Shown piece after piece: positions 1 through 8,514 of a DNA stretch of 64,000 nucleotides; position 1 is the first letter of the stretch, and each line of letters opens with the position of its first letter. The notes beneath the pieces are model-generated. The model did no database searches. It had not been told where the DNA came from and saw only the letters and a list, made by a program, of their open reading frames with translations. Both the position numbers and the translations under genes were made by a program. This DNA comes from Paenibacillus sp. BIHB 4019 (GTDB lineage Bacteria; Bacillota; Bacilli; Paenibacillales; Paenibacillaceae): NCBI RefSeq assembly GCF_002741035.1, contig NZ_CP016808.1:1116001-1180000 (forward strand), in the 5' to 3' direction.

Positions 1-795
1 GGGTGCAAGGCAGCCATTCCATCTCGTACCCATCAGATCACAGCGCTGAAAGCGGCTCCCCTGCAGGTCGCTGCCACTAAAATCCGCATACCGCAAATCA
101 TTCGATTCCGCTCGCACCTGGGGCAGCTTTAAATTACGGTAGCACCCATAAGCAATGCTGCTTGCCTTGCTCTCTTCCAGCCGCCTGCGAATTTCCTTCA
201 CATCCTGCAAGCCTTGATAATCGACCAGCACATCCTCGCTAAGATCTGTATATTCGCCAATGCTGATACGCAAAGCGAGCTCTCGTTTAATGGACTTATA
301 TTCCTCCAGCATAATGGCTTCCGGCATCGCTGCCCGCAGCAATGCAACCGCAAATAAATGGTAACAGCCCACTGCTTTCAGCATCATCGCTTCAAATTCT
401 GTAGACTTGGCACATTCCCCGTATCCTTCGTACGATTCGGTCATTTCCTGTATGAACGCCGGCAGCGAGTGATATAGCCAAGCGGCATCATATTCCTCAA
501 ACAGCGGCGCCGAGTTCTCATACCACCTTTCCGAATACGCTTCAATGAAATAACAGGAATGATCCATCATCGACCTGCGCAGCAAGCAAAAATGGATAAG
601 CGAAATCGGGCCTTTTTGATCCGAATCCTGCATTTCCCTAATTCGTAAGCATATACGCTTAAAGGTTTCCAGAAATTGGTTGATCCATTGCTCCTGATGA
701 TGCTGAAGCTCTTCTTCAATCGCAGTCATTTTCTGATCCAGCGCCGGGAGAAATTGATGCTCATAAAAATATTGCACGATATTCTTGTTATTCAT
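1..795 (-). CDS. Pentapeptide-repeat-containing protein (3' end outside window)
   Basis: The minus-strand reading frame is open from an ATG at 795 to the window edge (265 codons, no stop), so the C-terminus is missing. The N-terminal ~215 residues are helical and charged (start MNNKNIVQYFYEHQFLPALD) and match no family I recognise. The last ~35 visible residues are a pentapeptide-repeat stretch (LRYADFSGSDLQGSRFQRCD, following the A(D/N)LxX rule), which folds as a right-handed beta-helix. A GGAAGG ribosome site lies at 808-813. It is better spaced for a GTG at 801, two codons upstream, so the start may be 801. There is no signal peptide, so it is probably cytosolic. The function is unknown; such proteins often act as scaffolds. 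Confidence 0.8.
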   Translation of the reverse strand, partial: MNNKNIVQYFYEHQFLPALDQKMTAIEEELQHHQEQWINQFLETFKRICLRIREMQDSDQKGPISLIHFCLLRRSMMDHSCYFIEAYSERWYENSAPLFEEYDAAWLYHSLPAFIQEMTESYEGYGECAKSTEFEAMMLKAVGCYHLFAVALLRAAMPEAIMLEEYKSIKRELALRISIGEYTDLSEDVLVDYQGLQDVKEIRRRLEESKASSIAYGCYRNLKLPQVRAESNDLRYADFSGSDLQGSRFQRCDLMGTRWNGCLAP

Positions 796-1011
796 CTTCA
801 CACGCATCCTTCCAATAACAAGGAATTCCACCCTATAATTAACTTCGGATTTCGTGCGGGAAAACTTTAGTTTTTAGGGCAAAATGCCCAGAAAACTTCA
901 AATTTTCTTTTTTCAAGGATACCTCATATTAACAGTTACCCTAAAAATAGTATGATTAAATCACTAATTTTCGGGGTGTTTACTCCCTCCACATATTGCT
1001 AAAATACTAAA

Positions 1012-1025
1012 TGAAAGCGCTTCAC
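1012..1025 (+). promoter_or_regulatory. cre-like (CcpA) operator upstream of GH12 gene
   Basis: TGAAAGCGCTTCAC has the TGNAANCG left half of the catabolite-response element, but its right half departs from the consensus CA. It lies 26 bases before the GH12 start codon. A weak TAAAAT -10-like element sits just upstream at 1000-1005. A site here would fit carbon catabolite repression of a secreted glucanase; another LacI-family operator is equally possible. Confidence 0.4.
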
Positions 1026-1050
1026 AAAATCGGTAAATGGAGGGATTTAG

Positions 1051-1842
1051 TTGAAGAACAAGCTTCGCAACAAATCGTTCATTTTGATGATGATAGCCGC
1101 TATGCTCGCCCTAGTACCTGCTTCCGCTTATGCCGCATCCGATTCCACACCTTATGCCAAACTAAATTTTAACAGCAATAAATATTATTTATTTAACAAC
1201 TCTTGGGGCAGCTCGGGCATTTCCGGCTGGTGGCAGACCGTTTATCATAACAGCAATACGAACTTTGGATATGTGTGGAACTGGCCAACTACGACAGGCG
1301 GCGTAAAAGCTTTCCCTTCGATTGTAAGCGGCTGGCACTGGACAGAAGGCTATACACCGGGCAGCGGGCTGCCGACACGGCTCTCTGACAATAAAGCGAT
1401 TAACAGCGGAGTAACCTATTCTATTGATCCTGCCACGAATGGCCAATATAACAATGCCTATGATATTTGGCTGCATAGCACAGGTACGGCAACATGGAGC
1501 AGCACGCCGACGGAGGAAATTATGATTTGGAACCGCTGGACAAGCGGGGTTGGCCCGATTGGCGGGCTCGTGGCATCCAACGTTTCCATAGGCGGACAAG
1601 GCTACGACGTTTATCGCGGGGAAATTACCGATAACGGGGTACATCTATGGTGGGTCTATTCCTTCCTCAAACGGACGCAGACGGATAACTTCACCATCAA
1701 TGTGAAAAACTTTACCGATTATCTCGTTGGCAAAAGCTATTTCCCAACAACCCGCTACGTCAGCAGCATAGAATATGGCACCGAAATTACAAATGGCAGC
1801 GGTCAGCTTAATTATTCGAACTTCTACGCAAACGTTCAATAA
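1051..1842 (+). CDS. Secreted GH12 endoglucanase / xyloglucanase
   Basis: This 263-residue exported glycoside hydrolase of family 12 hydrolyses beta-1,4-glucans or xyloglucan with retention of configuration. Residues 1-29 are a Sec signal peptide ending ASAYAA. The rest is a single GH12 beta-jelly-roll. The nucleophile motif EIMIW is at 156-160 (E156) and the acid/base motif GTEI is near 243-246 (E245), followed by the family's GSG..LNYSNF end. The length is normal for a single-domain GH12 with no binding module. The start is a TTG preceded by GGAGGG at 1039-1044 with 6-nt spacing. The gene is monocistronic, with a cre-like site upstream and a terminator downstream. The GH12 call is secure; the preferred substrate is not readable from sequence. 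Confidence 0.9.
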   Translation: MKNKLRNKSFILMMIAAMLALVPASAYAASDSTPYAKLNFNSNKYYLFNNSWGSSGISGWWQTVYHNSNTNFGYVWNWPTTTGGVKAFPSIVSGWHWTEGYTPGSGLPTRLSDNKAINSGVTYSIDPATNGQYNNAYDIWLHSTGTATWSSTPTEEIMIWNRWTSGVGPIGGLVASNVSIGGQGYDVYRGEITDNGVHLWWVYSFLKRTQTDNFTINVKNFTDYLVGKSYFPTTRYVSSIEYGTEITNGSGQLNYSNFYANVQ

Positions 1843-1864
1843 CCTTTATCATAGAACGAGCAAG

Positions 1865-1906
1865 CGGCTCTCTCGTCCCCCCTAATACGGCGCAGAGGGC
1901 CGTTTT
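1865..1906 (+). terminator. Rho-independent terminator after GH12 gene
   Basis: Arms CGGCTCTCT (1865-1873) and AGAGGGCCG (1894-1902) pair over 9 bp with one G-U, followed by TTTT. It lies 22 nt after the GH12 stop codon. Confidence 0.65.
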
Positions 1907-1932
1907 GCTGTGCTTGGTCGGGCTTATGCAAT

Positions 1933-2499
1933 TTAGGGTGTTTTAAAACCATGGTAGAATGTGTCCACGACCAAGGCTGCTGCGGATTTTCTAGCAATAT
2001 CCCCGCTTACGACTTGCTGCCATGTCAGGAACAGGAGGGAATACAGGACATTCACAATCCAGTTCTTATCTACATCATGGCGAAAATAACCTTTTTGCTG
2101 CAGCAAGCCGATTGCATGCAGCACAGGCTCCCTCAGCTTTAGATCTGCTCCAATAATTTCCTCGTTATAATTAATCGTTGTATCATGGGCAATGAAATGA
2201 AGCTTATCCCCTAATGGGATGAGCGCTTCAATGAGCATCGGGATGTAGCTTTCACAGTTGTCCTCATCAAGTCGAATGTCCTTCATAGTTTCACTGACGA
2301 CCTCGATTGCGCGCAGGCCCAAATAAATCATCAATTGCTCCCTGCTTTCCACATACCGATGCAGCGTAGCGATCCCGATCCCTGCCGAATCTGCAATTTC
2401 ATTCATCGACGCATTGGGCTTCTCTATAAGCAGCTTGGTCGCTTCATCCAGAATAGAGTTAAGCCTCGATTGCTTGATCGATGACATTTCTGGTCTCAT
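1933..2499 (-). CDS. TetR/AcrR-family transcriptional regulator (probable P450 repressor)
   Basis: A 188-residue one-component repressor. The N-terminal helix-turn-helix occupies roughly residues 8-58, with the recognition region IADSAGIGIATLHRYVESRE. The C-terminal ligand-binding helical domain is divergent, as usual for TetR. An AAGGAG site precedes the ATG. It is encoded downstream of, and on the same strand as, the CYP102-type fusion. In Bacillus the equivalent P450s are controlled by an adjacent TetR (FatR/BscR/BM3R1), although there the regulator gene comes first. A 12-bp palindrome upstream of this gene resembles two sites in the P450 promoter, which suggests autoregulation plus control of the P450 with fatty-acid-like inducers. 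The family call is secure; the regulon is inferred. Confidence 0.85.
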   Translation of the reverse strand: MRPEMSSIKQSRLNSILDEATKLLIEKPNASMNEIADSAGIGIATLHRYVESREQLMIYLGLRAIEVVSETMKDIRLDEDNCESYIPMLIEALIPLGDKLHFIAHDTTINYNEEIIGADLKLREPVLHAIGLLQQKGYFRHDVDKNWIVNVLYSLLFLTWQQVVSGDIARKSAAALVVDTFYHGFKTP

Positions 2500-2547
2500 A
2501 TTTGTCCACTCCTTGGAGAGAATTATGGTGTAATGGATTCATTGTTC

Positions 2548-2559
2548 AATCATATGATA
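2548..2559. promoter_or_regulatory. Palindromic operator upstream of tetR
   Basis: AATCATATGATA has the form (T/A)ATCA-NN-TGATA, matching TATCAAATGATA and TATCATTTGATA in the P450 promoter at 6241-6252 and 6261-6272. A TATAAT (minus strand) lies at 2576-2581, so the site would fall just after the transcription start. Confidence 0.45.
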
Positions 2560-2752
2560 GGGATATTACTATGAAATTATAACATAAGCACGAATGCGTC
2601 TGATCGTTCCACAATGGAATCTGCTCTCTACTAAGGGTTGGCTTTATCGCGGCTGAAATGTCTCCCCGGAGATATGGCATGCTGCAGCATTATCTCCAGA
2701 GATGACGTTTCGGCTTTAGCTTCCATCGGTCTTTACATCATACTGCCGTATG

Positions 2753-5700
2753 TTAGGACATGGCTGGCTTGGAATTGCCGGCCCATACATCCTTCACATA
2801 CCGGCTTTCCTCCTCTAAATGTTCGAGCCAGCGGTCGCCTGCTTCTGGCGCTGCTCCATGCCTTTCCTCGTACGCAGCCTTTAATGTCTCCTCCACAGCC
2901 GGAGCCATTTGGCTGCCATCGCCACACACATATATTTTTCCACGCTGCTCTATAAGATCCATTAGTGATGAAGACACCTGCTTCATTAAATCCTGTACAT
3001 AGGTTTTAGGTTCACTAGGCACCCGCGAGAAAGCGGTATAAAGCTTCACAACTCCCTCCTGTTCGAATTGGACCAGCTCATCTCGATACAGGAAATCCAT
3101 TTCGTTCCTGCACCCATAGAACAGATGGGCTTCCCCGAGTGCCACCCCTTGCTGCTTCAAGACGGATCTCGCCTGTAAAAATCCTCTGAATGGAGCAACG
3201 CCCGTTCCGGGACCGATCATGATGATTGGCGCAGCTGCCTCTTCTGGCAGTCCAAACCCGGATTCTGGCGTCTGTACAAACATGAGCACACGGTCGCCTG
3301 GTACACGATCAGCCAAATAAGTAGAGGCGACTCCCGCATACTCTCCTTTGCCGCTCCATGCCGGTTCCTTGACGACGCCTACCGTAATGCTAACCTCTCT
3401 CGGATGGAGCAGAGGAGAGCTGGATATAGAGTAATACCTTGGCTTTAGCGGAGGCAGCAATTCCAGCAGTCTGGAAAAAGGAAGCTCGCACGCCTCATAT
3501 TGTTCAAGCAGCTCCAGCATCGTTACTCTATTGCCTAAAATATACTGGGTGTAGCGCTCATCCTCCATCATGGCCTCCAGCTCACGACGATGGGGCGGAC
3601 AAACGGTATGAACGGCCAATTCCTGCAGTTGAGCGCGTGTAACGGATGCCTGAAGCTCCACACAGGATTTGATCAGTTCGCGCACATTGACGGATCGTTC
3701 TAAAGGCAAATGGGTCAGCTGTGATCCGCCCTTGCTCAAGCAAATCATTTCGCTGCCGTCCATGCCAAACCGCTTCAGAATGCGGTCTACATTTATGTCC
3801 CGGTTAAGCGGAAGCACACCGATGTGGTCGCCCTCGCGATAGCTGATGCCTTCGGGAAGAAGAAGTTCGATGTGGCGCGTGCTGCGTCCGCTTTCAGAGG
3901 CTTGCAGTTCCCGGTTGTTCTGAACAGTCGCATAGGAGGCCTGATAGGTTTTTTCGTAAGGCACTTGAGACGGACCCTCAACAAAATGCAGCTGCAGCGT
4001 ACTTGGATTGGCCATCTCCATGCGATTCACTTGTATGCCAAGCTCCTCTGTAACTGTGGGCCACATCGCATCCAACCACGCCTTGACCTGCTGTTCCATA
4101 TCGCCCCCTGCATCGACTTCACCCCGAGATACAAGTCTTTTGGCACCTATGGCATCCAGCCTCTCATCAATAAAGCGCGGGATGCTCTGGTACGTTCCCG
4201 ACCAAGTCCGGTCTCCGCAGCCTAATACCGCATATCGAACGGCTTGCCCCTCAGTTGCTCCTGCTTCTTTCAGCCAATCCACGAATGCCGATGCATTGTA
4301 AGGCGCCTTGCCGTTGTATGAAGCCGTAACGATAATCGCAATGGCTTCGCCCGGCAATTTCCTACTCCATTCATTGAGTGGCGCAACCTCACTATGAATT
4401 CCATAACCAGTGGCCGTGCTCGCGATCTGACGGGCAATACTTTCCGATGTGCCCAGGTTTGAGCCATATAATACAAGCAGCGATTCATTGCCGCTCGGTG
4501 TTCCGATTACAGCCGGCCTAGCCTGGTCCGCAGCAACAGATCGTGAATCTCCAGGATTGGTCTCAGGGGCGTCTGTTATTGCTGCGGCCCCCCTCGTGGA
4601 TATCGGCTGGCGAGGTCTAACCCGAATCTGGAAATCACCAGGCTTCAGTGTCAGAGTCTGCTTCACATCCAATGTATAATTGTCGTAATCGATCAAGTCG
4701 AAATGCTTGAGCACCATGCCCAGTACTAATGTGGCTTCATAGAGGGCAAACTGCATGCCGATGCAGGCGCGCTCCCCATTCCCAAAAGGCTTGTAAGCAT
4801 GATGAGGAACCTTGGTCGGATCTTCGAATCGCTCAGGCCGGAAAAGATCTGCATCCTCCCCCCAAGCAGCTGGATCCCGATGAAGCTGAGGCAGAAGCAC
4901 GCTAAAGCTCTGTCCCTTTGCAATGGGATATTTCCCGCCAATGACCGTATCCTCCCTTGCATAAACGTCAAAACCTGGGGCGGTCGGCCACAATCGCAGC
5001 GATTCATTTAATATTAGGCGGATGTAATTAAGCTGAAGAACCTCCTCATATTGCGGGGTTTCACTTGTCAGCACTCGGCCCACTTCTTCCTGAGCCTTCA
5101 AAAGCACTTCCGGATTTTTCAGCAGAAAATATATTGCGAAGGATAACAGCCCGCTCGTCGTCTCATGGCCGGCAATTAGAAAAGTAATGATCTGATGACG
5201 AATGTTTTCGTTGTCCAGCATCTCTCCGGTTTCCGGGTCCTTGCCTTCCAGCATGCGTGCCAGTAAATCCGTCTGTCCCGGCTCGGAGTTTGCCTTTCGT
5301 TCAGCGATGATCTTATCCACGAGCGTAAACATCGTTTGAATATCCTCTTCAAACCGGCGTTTTGTTTTGATCATTAACATATTTTGAATTTTCATTCGGG
5401 AGCCTCTGAGCATCGCTTCGTTCAATGCGCGAACCATGCTTTGGACAAACGGGGCATGATCTTCCCGATAAAAGCTGTTAAATCGGTAATTGAACCCGCA
5501 CAGTCCAATCGTATCCAGCGTCAACCGGGTCATATCATCGGCTACATCGACGGAGTCTTGCGGATTTAGCCGTGCCCACTTGAGGATTAACTGTTCGGCG
5601 ATGTCGATCATCATGGAATGATAGCCCTTCATCGCCTGCTTGCTGAACGTAGGAAGCAGTATGTTGTGCGCTTTTTTCCAGTTCGGCTCATGCGTCCAGC

Positions 5701-5971
5701 TTGTAAACAATCCATCGCCGCCGAAAGCGCGAACGTTCTGCAGCTCGTTGTATACATATTTGTCAAATCGGGTCACATCGCATACCTCAGCGACGAGCTC
5801 ATGGCCTGACACGATTAAACTGGATAGTCCTGGTGCAGTAAATTTAAAAATAGGTCCGTATTTTTCCGCCAATGCTCCAAGCGATAAGGTTGGCGAGTCT
5901 ATGTCAATCAAAGGCAAATTGCCGAGCGGGCCATATGTTGGGGGGTGGGGAATAGAGATTTTTTCTTTCAT
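2753..5971 (-). CDS. Bifunctional cytochrome P450 / NADPH-P450 reductase (CYP102, BM3-like)
   Basis: A 1072-residue self-sufficient fatty-acid hydroxylase, the usual length for CYP102A. The P450 domain spans residues 1-455. Visible motifs are the substrate-gate Phe in GLFTSW (F89, equivalent to BM3 F87), I-helix AGHETT at 267-272, ExxR in NESLRLWP (E323-R326) and the heme loop [10 protein letters not shown] with Cys403. A ~40-residue linker leads to an FMN flavodoxin domain from about 497 ([13 protein letters not shown]), then the FAD/NADPH ferredoxin-reductase module ([22 protein letters not shown]; a C-terminal VCGDG region and ending KDVWAG). It should carry out sub-terminal hydroxylation of long-chain fatty acids in the cytosol. 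The AGAGGA ribosome site upstream is adequate. A promoter with a large palindromic operator lies about 300 nt upstream, and a TetR gene follows. This is a cypB/CYP102A2-type enzyme by homology. Confidence 0.95.
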   Translation of the reverse strand: MKEKISIPHPPTYGPLGNLPLIDIDSPTLSLGALAEKYGPIFKFTAPGLSSLIVSGHELVAEVCDVTRFDKYVYNELQNVRAFGGDGLFTSWTHEPNWKKAHNILLPTFSKQAMKGYHSMMIDIAEQLILKWARLNPQDSVDVADDMTRLTLDTIGLCGFNYRFNSFYREDHAPFVQSMVRALNEAMLRGSRMKIQNMLMIKTKRRFEEDIQTMFTLVDKIIAERKANSEPGQTDLLARMLEGKDPETGEMLDNENIRHQIITFLIAGHETTSGLLSFAIYFLLKNPEVLLKAQEEVGRVLTSETPQYEEVLQLNYIRLILNESLRLWPTAPGFDVYAREDTVIGGKYPIAKGQSFSVLLPQLHRDPAAWGEDADLFRPERFEDPTKVPHHAYKPFGNGERACIGMQFALYEATLVLGMVLKHFDLIDYDNYTLDVKQTLTLKPGDFQIRVRPRQPISTRGAAAITDAPETNPGDSRSVAADQARPAVIGTPSGNESLLVLYGSNLGTSESIARQIASTATGYGIHSEVAPLNEWSRKLPGEAIAIIVTASYNGKAPYNASAFVDWLKEAGATEGQAVRYAVLGCGDRTWSGTYQSIPRFIDERLDAIGAKRLVSRGEVDAGGDMEQQVKAWLDAMWPTVTEELGIQVNRMEMANPSTLQLHFVEGPSQVPYEKTYQASYATVQNNRELQASESGRSTRHIELLLPEGISYREGDHIGVLPLNRDINVDRILKRFGMDGSEMICLSKGGSQLTHLPLERSVNVRELIKSCVELQASVTRAQLQELAVHTVCPPHRRELEAMMEDERYTQYILGNRVTMLELLEQYEACELPFSRLLELLPPLKPRYYSISSSPLLHPREVSITVGVVKEPAWSGKGEYAGVASTYLADRVPGDRVLMFVQTPESGFGLPEEAAAPIIMIGPGTGVAPFRGFLQARSVLKQQGVALGEAHLFYGCRNEMDFLYRDELVQFEQEGVVKLYTAFSRVPSEPKTYVQDLMKQVSSSLMDLIEQRGKIYVCGDGSQMAPAVEETLKAAYEERHGAAPEAGDRWLEHLEEESRYVKDVWAGNSKPAMS

Positions 5972-5989
5972 CTTCTATCATTCCTCTCT

Positions 5990-6187
5990 TCATGTTTTGA
6001 GAATTTTTTTGATCATTGGATATGACAGCAATCCAGCGCGTGTAATCAATCGTAAGCAAGCAGGCCCCCCAAGTAGTGCAGTCTCAGCAATAATTGTAGG
6101 CTGAGGTTCACCAGCCTTGAAGCGTCTAATGAGGTTGGACCCGGTGAAACGATAGGCAAGGTGCAGCAGGCCGCCCCCAGTTTGCAT
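5990..6187 (-). CDS. Small ORF or gene remnant in the P450 leader
   Basis: A 65-codon frame on the P450 strand begins with an ATG at 6187 (or a GTG at 6193) and ends 18 nt before the P450 start codon. It lies inside the ~300-nt leader implied by the promoter at 6275-6303. The ribosome site is poor (AGGGTG close to the ATG). The C-terminal half (QPTIIAETALLGGPACL, then RLITRAGLLSYPMIKKILKT) looks protein-like, but I do not recognise it. It may be a decayed gene fragment, a translated leader or chance. Low confidence. Confidence 0.3.
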   Translation of the reverse strand: MQTGGGLLHLAYRFTGSNLIRRFKAGEPQPTIIAETALLGGPACLRLITRAGLLSYPMIKKILKT

Positions 6188-6233
6188 ACACACCCTAGCA
6201 ATGATTGACCGGCATTAAAAGAATCAAGAGAAA

Positions 6234-6279
6234 ATAATATTATCAAATGATAGTTTAATCTATCATTTGATAATATTAT
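6234..6279. promoter_or_regulatory. Large palindromic operator over the P450 promoter
   Basis: Two perfect 20-bp arms (6234-6253, ATAATATTATCAAATGATAG; 6260-6279, its exact complement) flank a 6-nt centre. Each arm contains a smaller palindrome of the form TATCA-NN-TGATA, so the region may be two adjacent repressor sites. It runs from the -10 box to about +35 of the minus-strand promoter, an ideal position for repression. Confidence 0.6.
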
Positions 6280-6303
6280 AATTCTTTTATTTTCAATTTT
6301 CAA
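6275..6303 (-). promoter_or_regulatory. Sigma-A promoter for the P450 gene
   Basis: On the minus strand TTGAAA (6298-6303) and TATAAT (6275-6280) are separated by exactly 17 nt. The predicted start is near 6268, giving a ~297-nt leader to the P450 ATG. The rest of the 5972-6622 gap holds the small ORF at 5990, the operator and the hairpins listed below. Confidence 0.65.
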
Positions 6304-6415
6304 CTTTAACTGAATTGTAATTGCTTTTCTATTGAGGAAACCCATGCAGCGGGAAATATCCCGTAACCTCCCCCTCTCCACTTCCTATTAAGGCCACTTG
6401 ACTACCTATACAAAC

Positions 6416-6443
6416 CAAGGTGAAACGGCTCTTGCCGTCCTTT
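6416..6443 (-). repeat. REP-like intergenic hairpin, copy 1
   Basis: The sequence around the ACGGC-TCTT-GCCGT hairpin is nearly identical (3 differences in 29) to 57050-57078. Both copies lie 3' of minus-strand genes in the same orientation. Confidence 0.45.
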
Positions 6444-6472
6444 GGCAGCGCGGAGCATTTCATTCCGTGAAA

Positions 6473-6510
6473 TATAGGAAAAAAATAGCGTTATGCTATA
6501 CTTTCCTATA
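6473..6510. other. Nested inverted repeat
   Basis: Outer arms TATAGGAAA/TTTCCTATA enclose inner arms ATAGC/GCTAT, forming a 38-nt symmetrical structure directly next to the VOC terminator. The role is unknown. Confidence 0.35.
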
Positions 6511-6511
6511 T

Positions 6512-6555
6512 AAAAAAAGCTTTGCTCACTCATAAATACAAGTAAGCAAAACTTT
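6512..6555 (-). terminator. Terminator of the MFS-VOC transcription unit
   Basis: Read on the minus strand, a 14-bp stem with two G-U pairs (arms 6542-6555 and 6516-6529) is followed by a run of seven T. It lies ~70 nt past the VOC stop. Confidence 0.75.
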
Positions 6556-6622
6556 CGGAGCAGCTCGCGGTTCGATATCTATAAATAGTTTTTCTTTAGT
6601 TCGACTTTCATTTCGCGCACAT

Positions 6623-7042
6623 TTAGCTCAGCCCAGACGTATTTTGCAGCACGATACGGTAGCCGTCGGGATCGGCGATGGTGATGCCTTTTTGCTTCCA
6701 ATAAGGATTTTCCGGTTCCACCTCGGGGTAGCCTAGCTCCAGCAGACGCTCTGCGATTATTAGCTGCTGTTCCCGTTCCTCAATGTAAAATACGAGCAGA
6801 TTATCCTCAGACGGCGGGGCAAGCGGCGGCCCAGAGACATGCTGGGTAAACTCCAAATGATAGTCCGCCCCCGGCAGACCGAACATCATGCCGTCGTACC
6901 CGTCATGCCCCTCGAAGGAGCCAATTCGCACTAGGCCCAGCCCCTGTTCATAAAAAGCAGCCACCTTAGCCAATTGGTTCGTCGGCCTTGCTACTCTGAA
7001 CTGTACGGCTGGCATCGCGCCAGCCCATTGTTTTTTACTCAT
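6623..7042 (-). CDS. VOC-superfamily (glyoxalase/bleomycin-resistance fold) protein
   Basis: A 139-residue single-domain vicinal-oxygen-chelate protein. The beta-alpha-beta-beta-beta fold is readable: the start PAVQFRVARPTNQLAKVAAF is the first strand and helix, and the end ITIADPDGYRIVLQNT is the typical last strand with its DPDGYRI(V/E) signature. Metal ligand candidates are the His in YHLEFTQ and residues in the last strand, where the usual terminal Glu is replaced (RIVLQ). This suggests a binding or resistance protein, or an altered enzyme. I place the start at ATG 7042 because AAAGGAGG is 9 nt upstream; a TTG at 7051 overlaps that site. The MFS gene is 48 nt upstream on the same strand, so they are probably co-transcribed. 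The substrate is unknown. Confidence 0.8.
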   Translation of the reverse strand: MSKKQWAGAMPAVQFRVARPTNQLAKVAAFYEQGLGLVRIGSFEGHDGYDGMMFGLPGADYHLEFTQHVSGPPLAPPSEDNLLVFYIEEREQQLIIAERLLELGYPEVEPENPYWKQKGITIADPDGYRIVLQNTSGLS

Positions 7043-7090
7043 GCTGCACAACCTCCTTTATTTTCTTCGCTTATAAAAAAATATGCGCTT

Positions 7091-8377
7091 CTAAACTTTC
7101 GCAGCAGTCGGTGCTGATCCTTGCGGACGAGCCGTCCCTGGCGCGAGCCGCTGAAATACATAATGCGTCAGCAGCAGCCCCGTCATGCCCATTCCAAAAA
7201 TAATTAATGCCATGTAGCTCGAATGCAGCACGGCACCCAAGCTAATGCCGATGGCTCCAAAAGCTCCGGCGAACTGTCCCAGCAAACCGTTGACCGCAAG
7301 GTAGGAGCTTCGCGCATGATCCTTCACAATGCCGGCTAAATAGGCTTGTCTAATCGGCGTGAACATAAGCTCGCCAACCGTCGCTCCCAGCATCGATACG
7401 ATAAGCAGCCATACAGAGTTGCTGAAGCCGACGATCGTAAAGCCAAGCGTGTACAAAATAACGCCAATATACATAATTCGTGCTGGGCGGAAGCGGCGGA
7501 CAAAGCTGGCTGCCCAAATCGCGAGACAGACGATAATAAGCGTATTCTCTACTTGCAGCAGACTGACAAGCCTTATCCCTGTCAGCTCGAAAGTGAAATT
7601 GTCCAGCATGGGCAGCTGCTGGGGCTCGAACTCTTTTTGCAGGCGGACGCTAATGTAATTGTACAAGTGGATTTCCAGCGAGCGAATAAGCATCCCGCCC
7701 ACACTGTAGATAATAAACAGCTTGTCCTGCGCTACCAGCTTGTAATTCAGCACCATATTGCGAATCGGGCCATTGGCGCTATATTGCAGCCTGCTTTCTG
7801 CATCTGGAAAATGGGTTTCCCGAATTAAAAATAACGTCAGCATAAGTGTAGCCAGACTCGCCAGTCCCATAATCATAAACAGCTCGGTCCGGTGCGTCGC
7901 GAACAGAAAGCCGCCGATCGGTGCGCCAATCGAAATCGACAAATTGATCGCCCAGAAATTAATGCTATAAATAAAAGCGCGATTTTCTTTAGTACTGACG
8001 TCAATCAGCATAGCCTCGGCCGCTGGATTAAACATGCCATTGCAGAGACTAAGCAGCAGCATCGTGGAAAAGGTCAGCCACGTGGAATCAAGAAAGGGCG
8101 AGTTGGCAAGCGTCATGACGAGGACGGAAATAAAGCGGATTATTTGCGCGTAAGCCATCACTTTTTTTCGTCCATATCGATCTGCCATATAGCCGCCGTA
8201 CAGGCTCGCTGTAATTTGCACGAGCAAATTAATGAGCAGCAGCAAGCCAGCCATTCCTGCCCCCAGCCGCTGGGTAAAATAAATCGCCATAAACGGCAAA
8301 ATCATCGCCTCTACGCAGCGGGTCAAGAAGGTCGTCAAAATCCGAATTTTAATATTGCGGTCAAGCTGCATAAACAT
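7091..8377 (-). CDS. Major facilitator superfamily transporter
   Basis: A 428-residue polytopic membrane protein with the 12-helix MFS pattern. The loop 2-3 signature is GYMADRYGRKKVM (about residues 62-74). It resembles the drug or sugar efflux branch (MdtH/YfcJ-like). An AGAGGGG site sits 9 nt before the ATG. It is divergent from an SgrR-like regulator only 137 nt away. In enterobacteria SgrR lies beside an MFS sugar exporter (setA), so by analogy this transporter may export a small metabolite sensed by that regulator. The substrate is not readable. No defect seen. Confidence 0.85.
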   Translation of the reverse strand: MFMQLDRNIKIRILTTFLTRCVEAMILPFMAIYFTQRLGAGMAGLLLLINLLVQITASLYGGYMADRYGRKKVMAYAQIIRFISVLVMTLANSPFLDSTWLTFSTMLLLSLCNGMFNPAAEAMLIDVSTKENRAFIYSINFWAINLSISIGAPIGGFLFATHRTELFMIMGLASLATLMLTLFLIRETHFPDAESRLQYSANGPIRNMVLNYKLVAQDKLFIIYSVGGMLIRSLEIHLYNYISVRLQKEFEPQQLPMLDNFTFELTGIRLVSLLQVENTLIIVCLAIWAASFVRRFRPARIMYIGVILYTLGFTIVGFSNSVWLLIVSMLGATVGELMFTPIRQAYLAGIVKDHARSSYLAVNGLLGQFAGAFGAIGISLGAVLHSSYMALIIFGMGMTGLLLTHYVFQRLAPGTARPQGSAPTAAKV

Positions 8378-8514
8378 GTTCGTTTCCCCTCTTTCTGTGT
8401 AGACTTAATTTTAGCTGGGAAAACGAGAATAAAAAGAGTAAGATTGAAATTAAAATTTCACCTTTTATGGGGCGCGCTTGCGCCAGCCAGAGCAAAGGAC
8501 GGATTGTATAGAAT

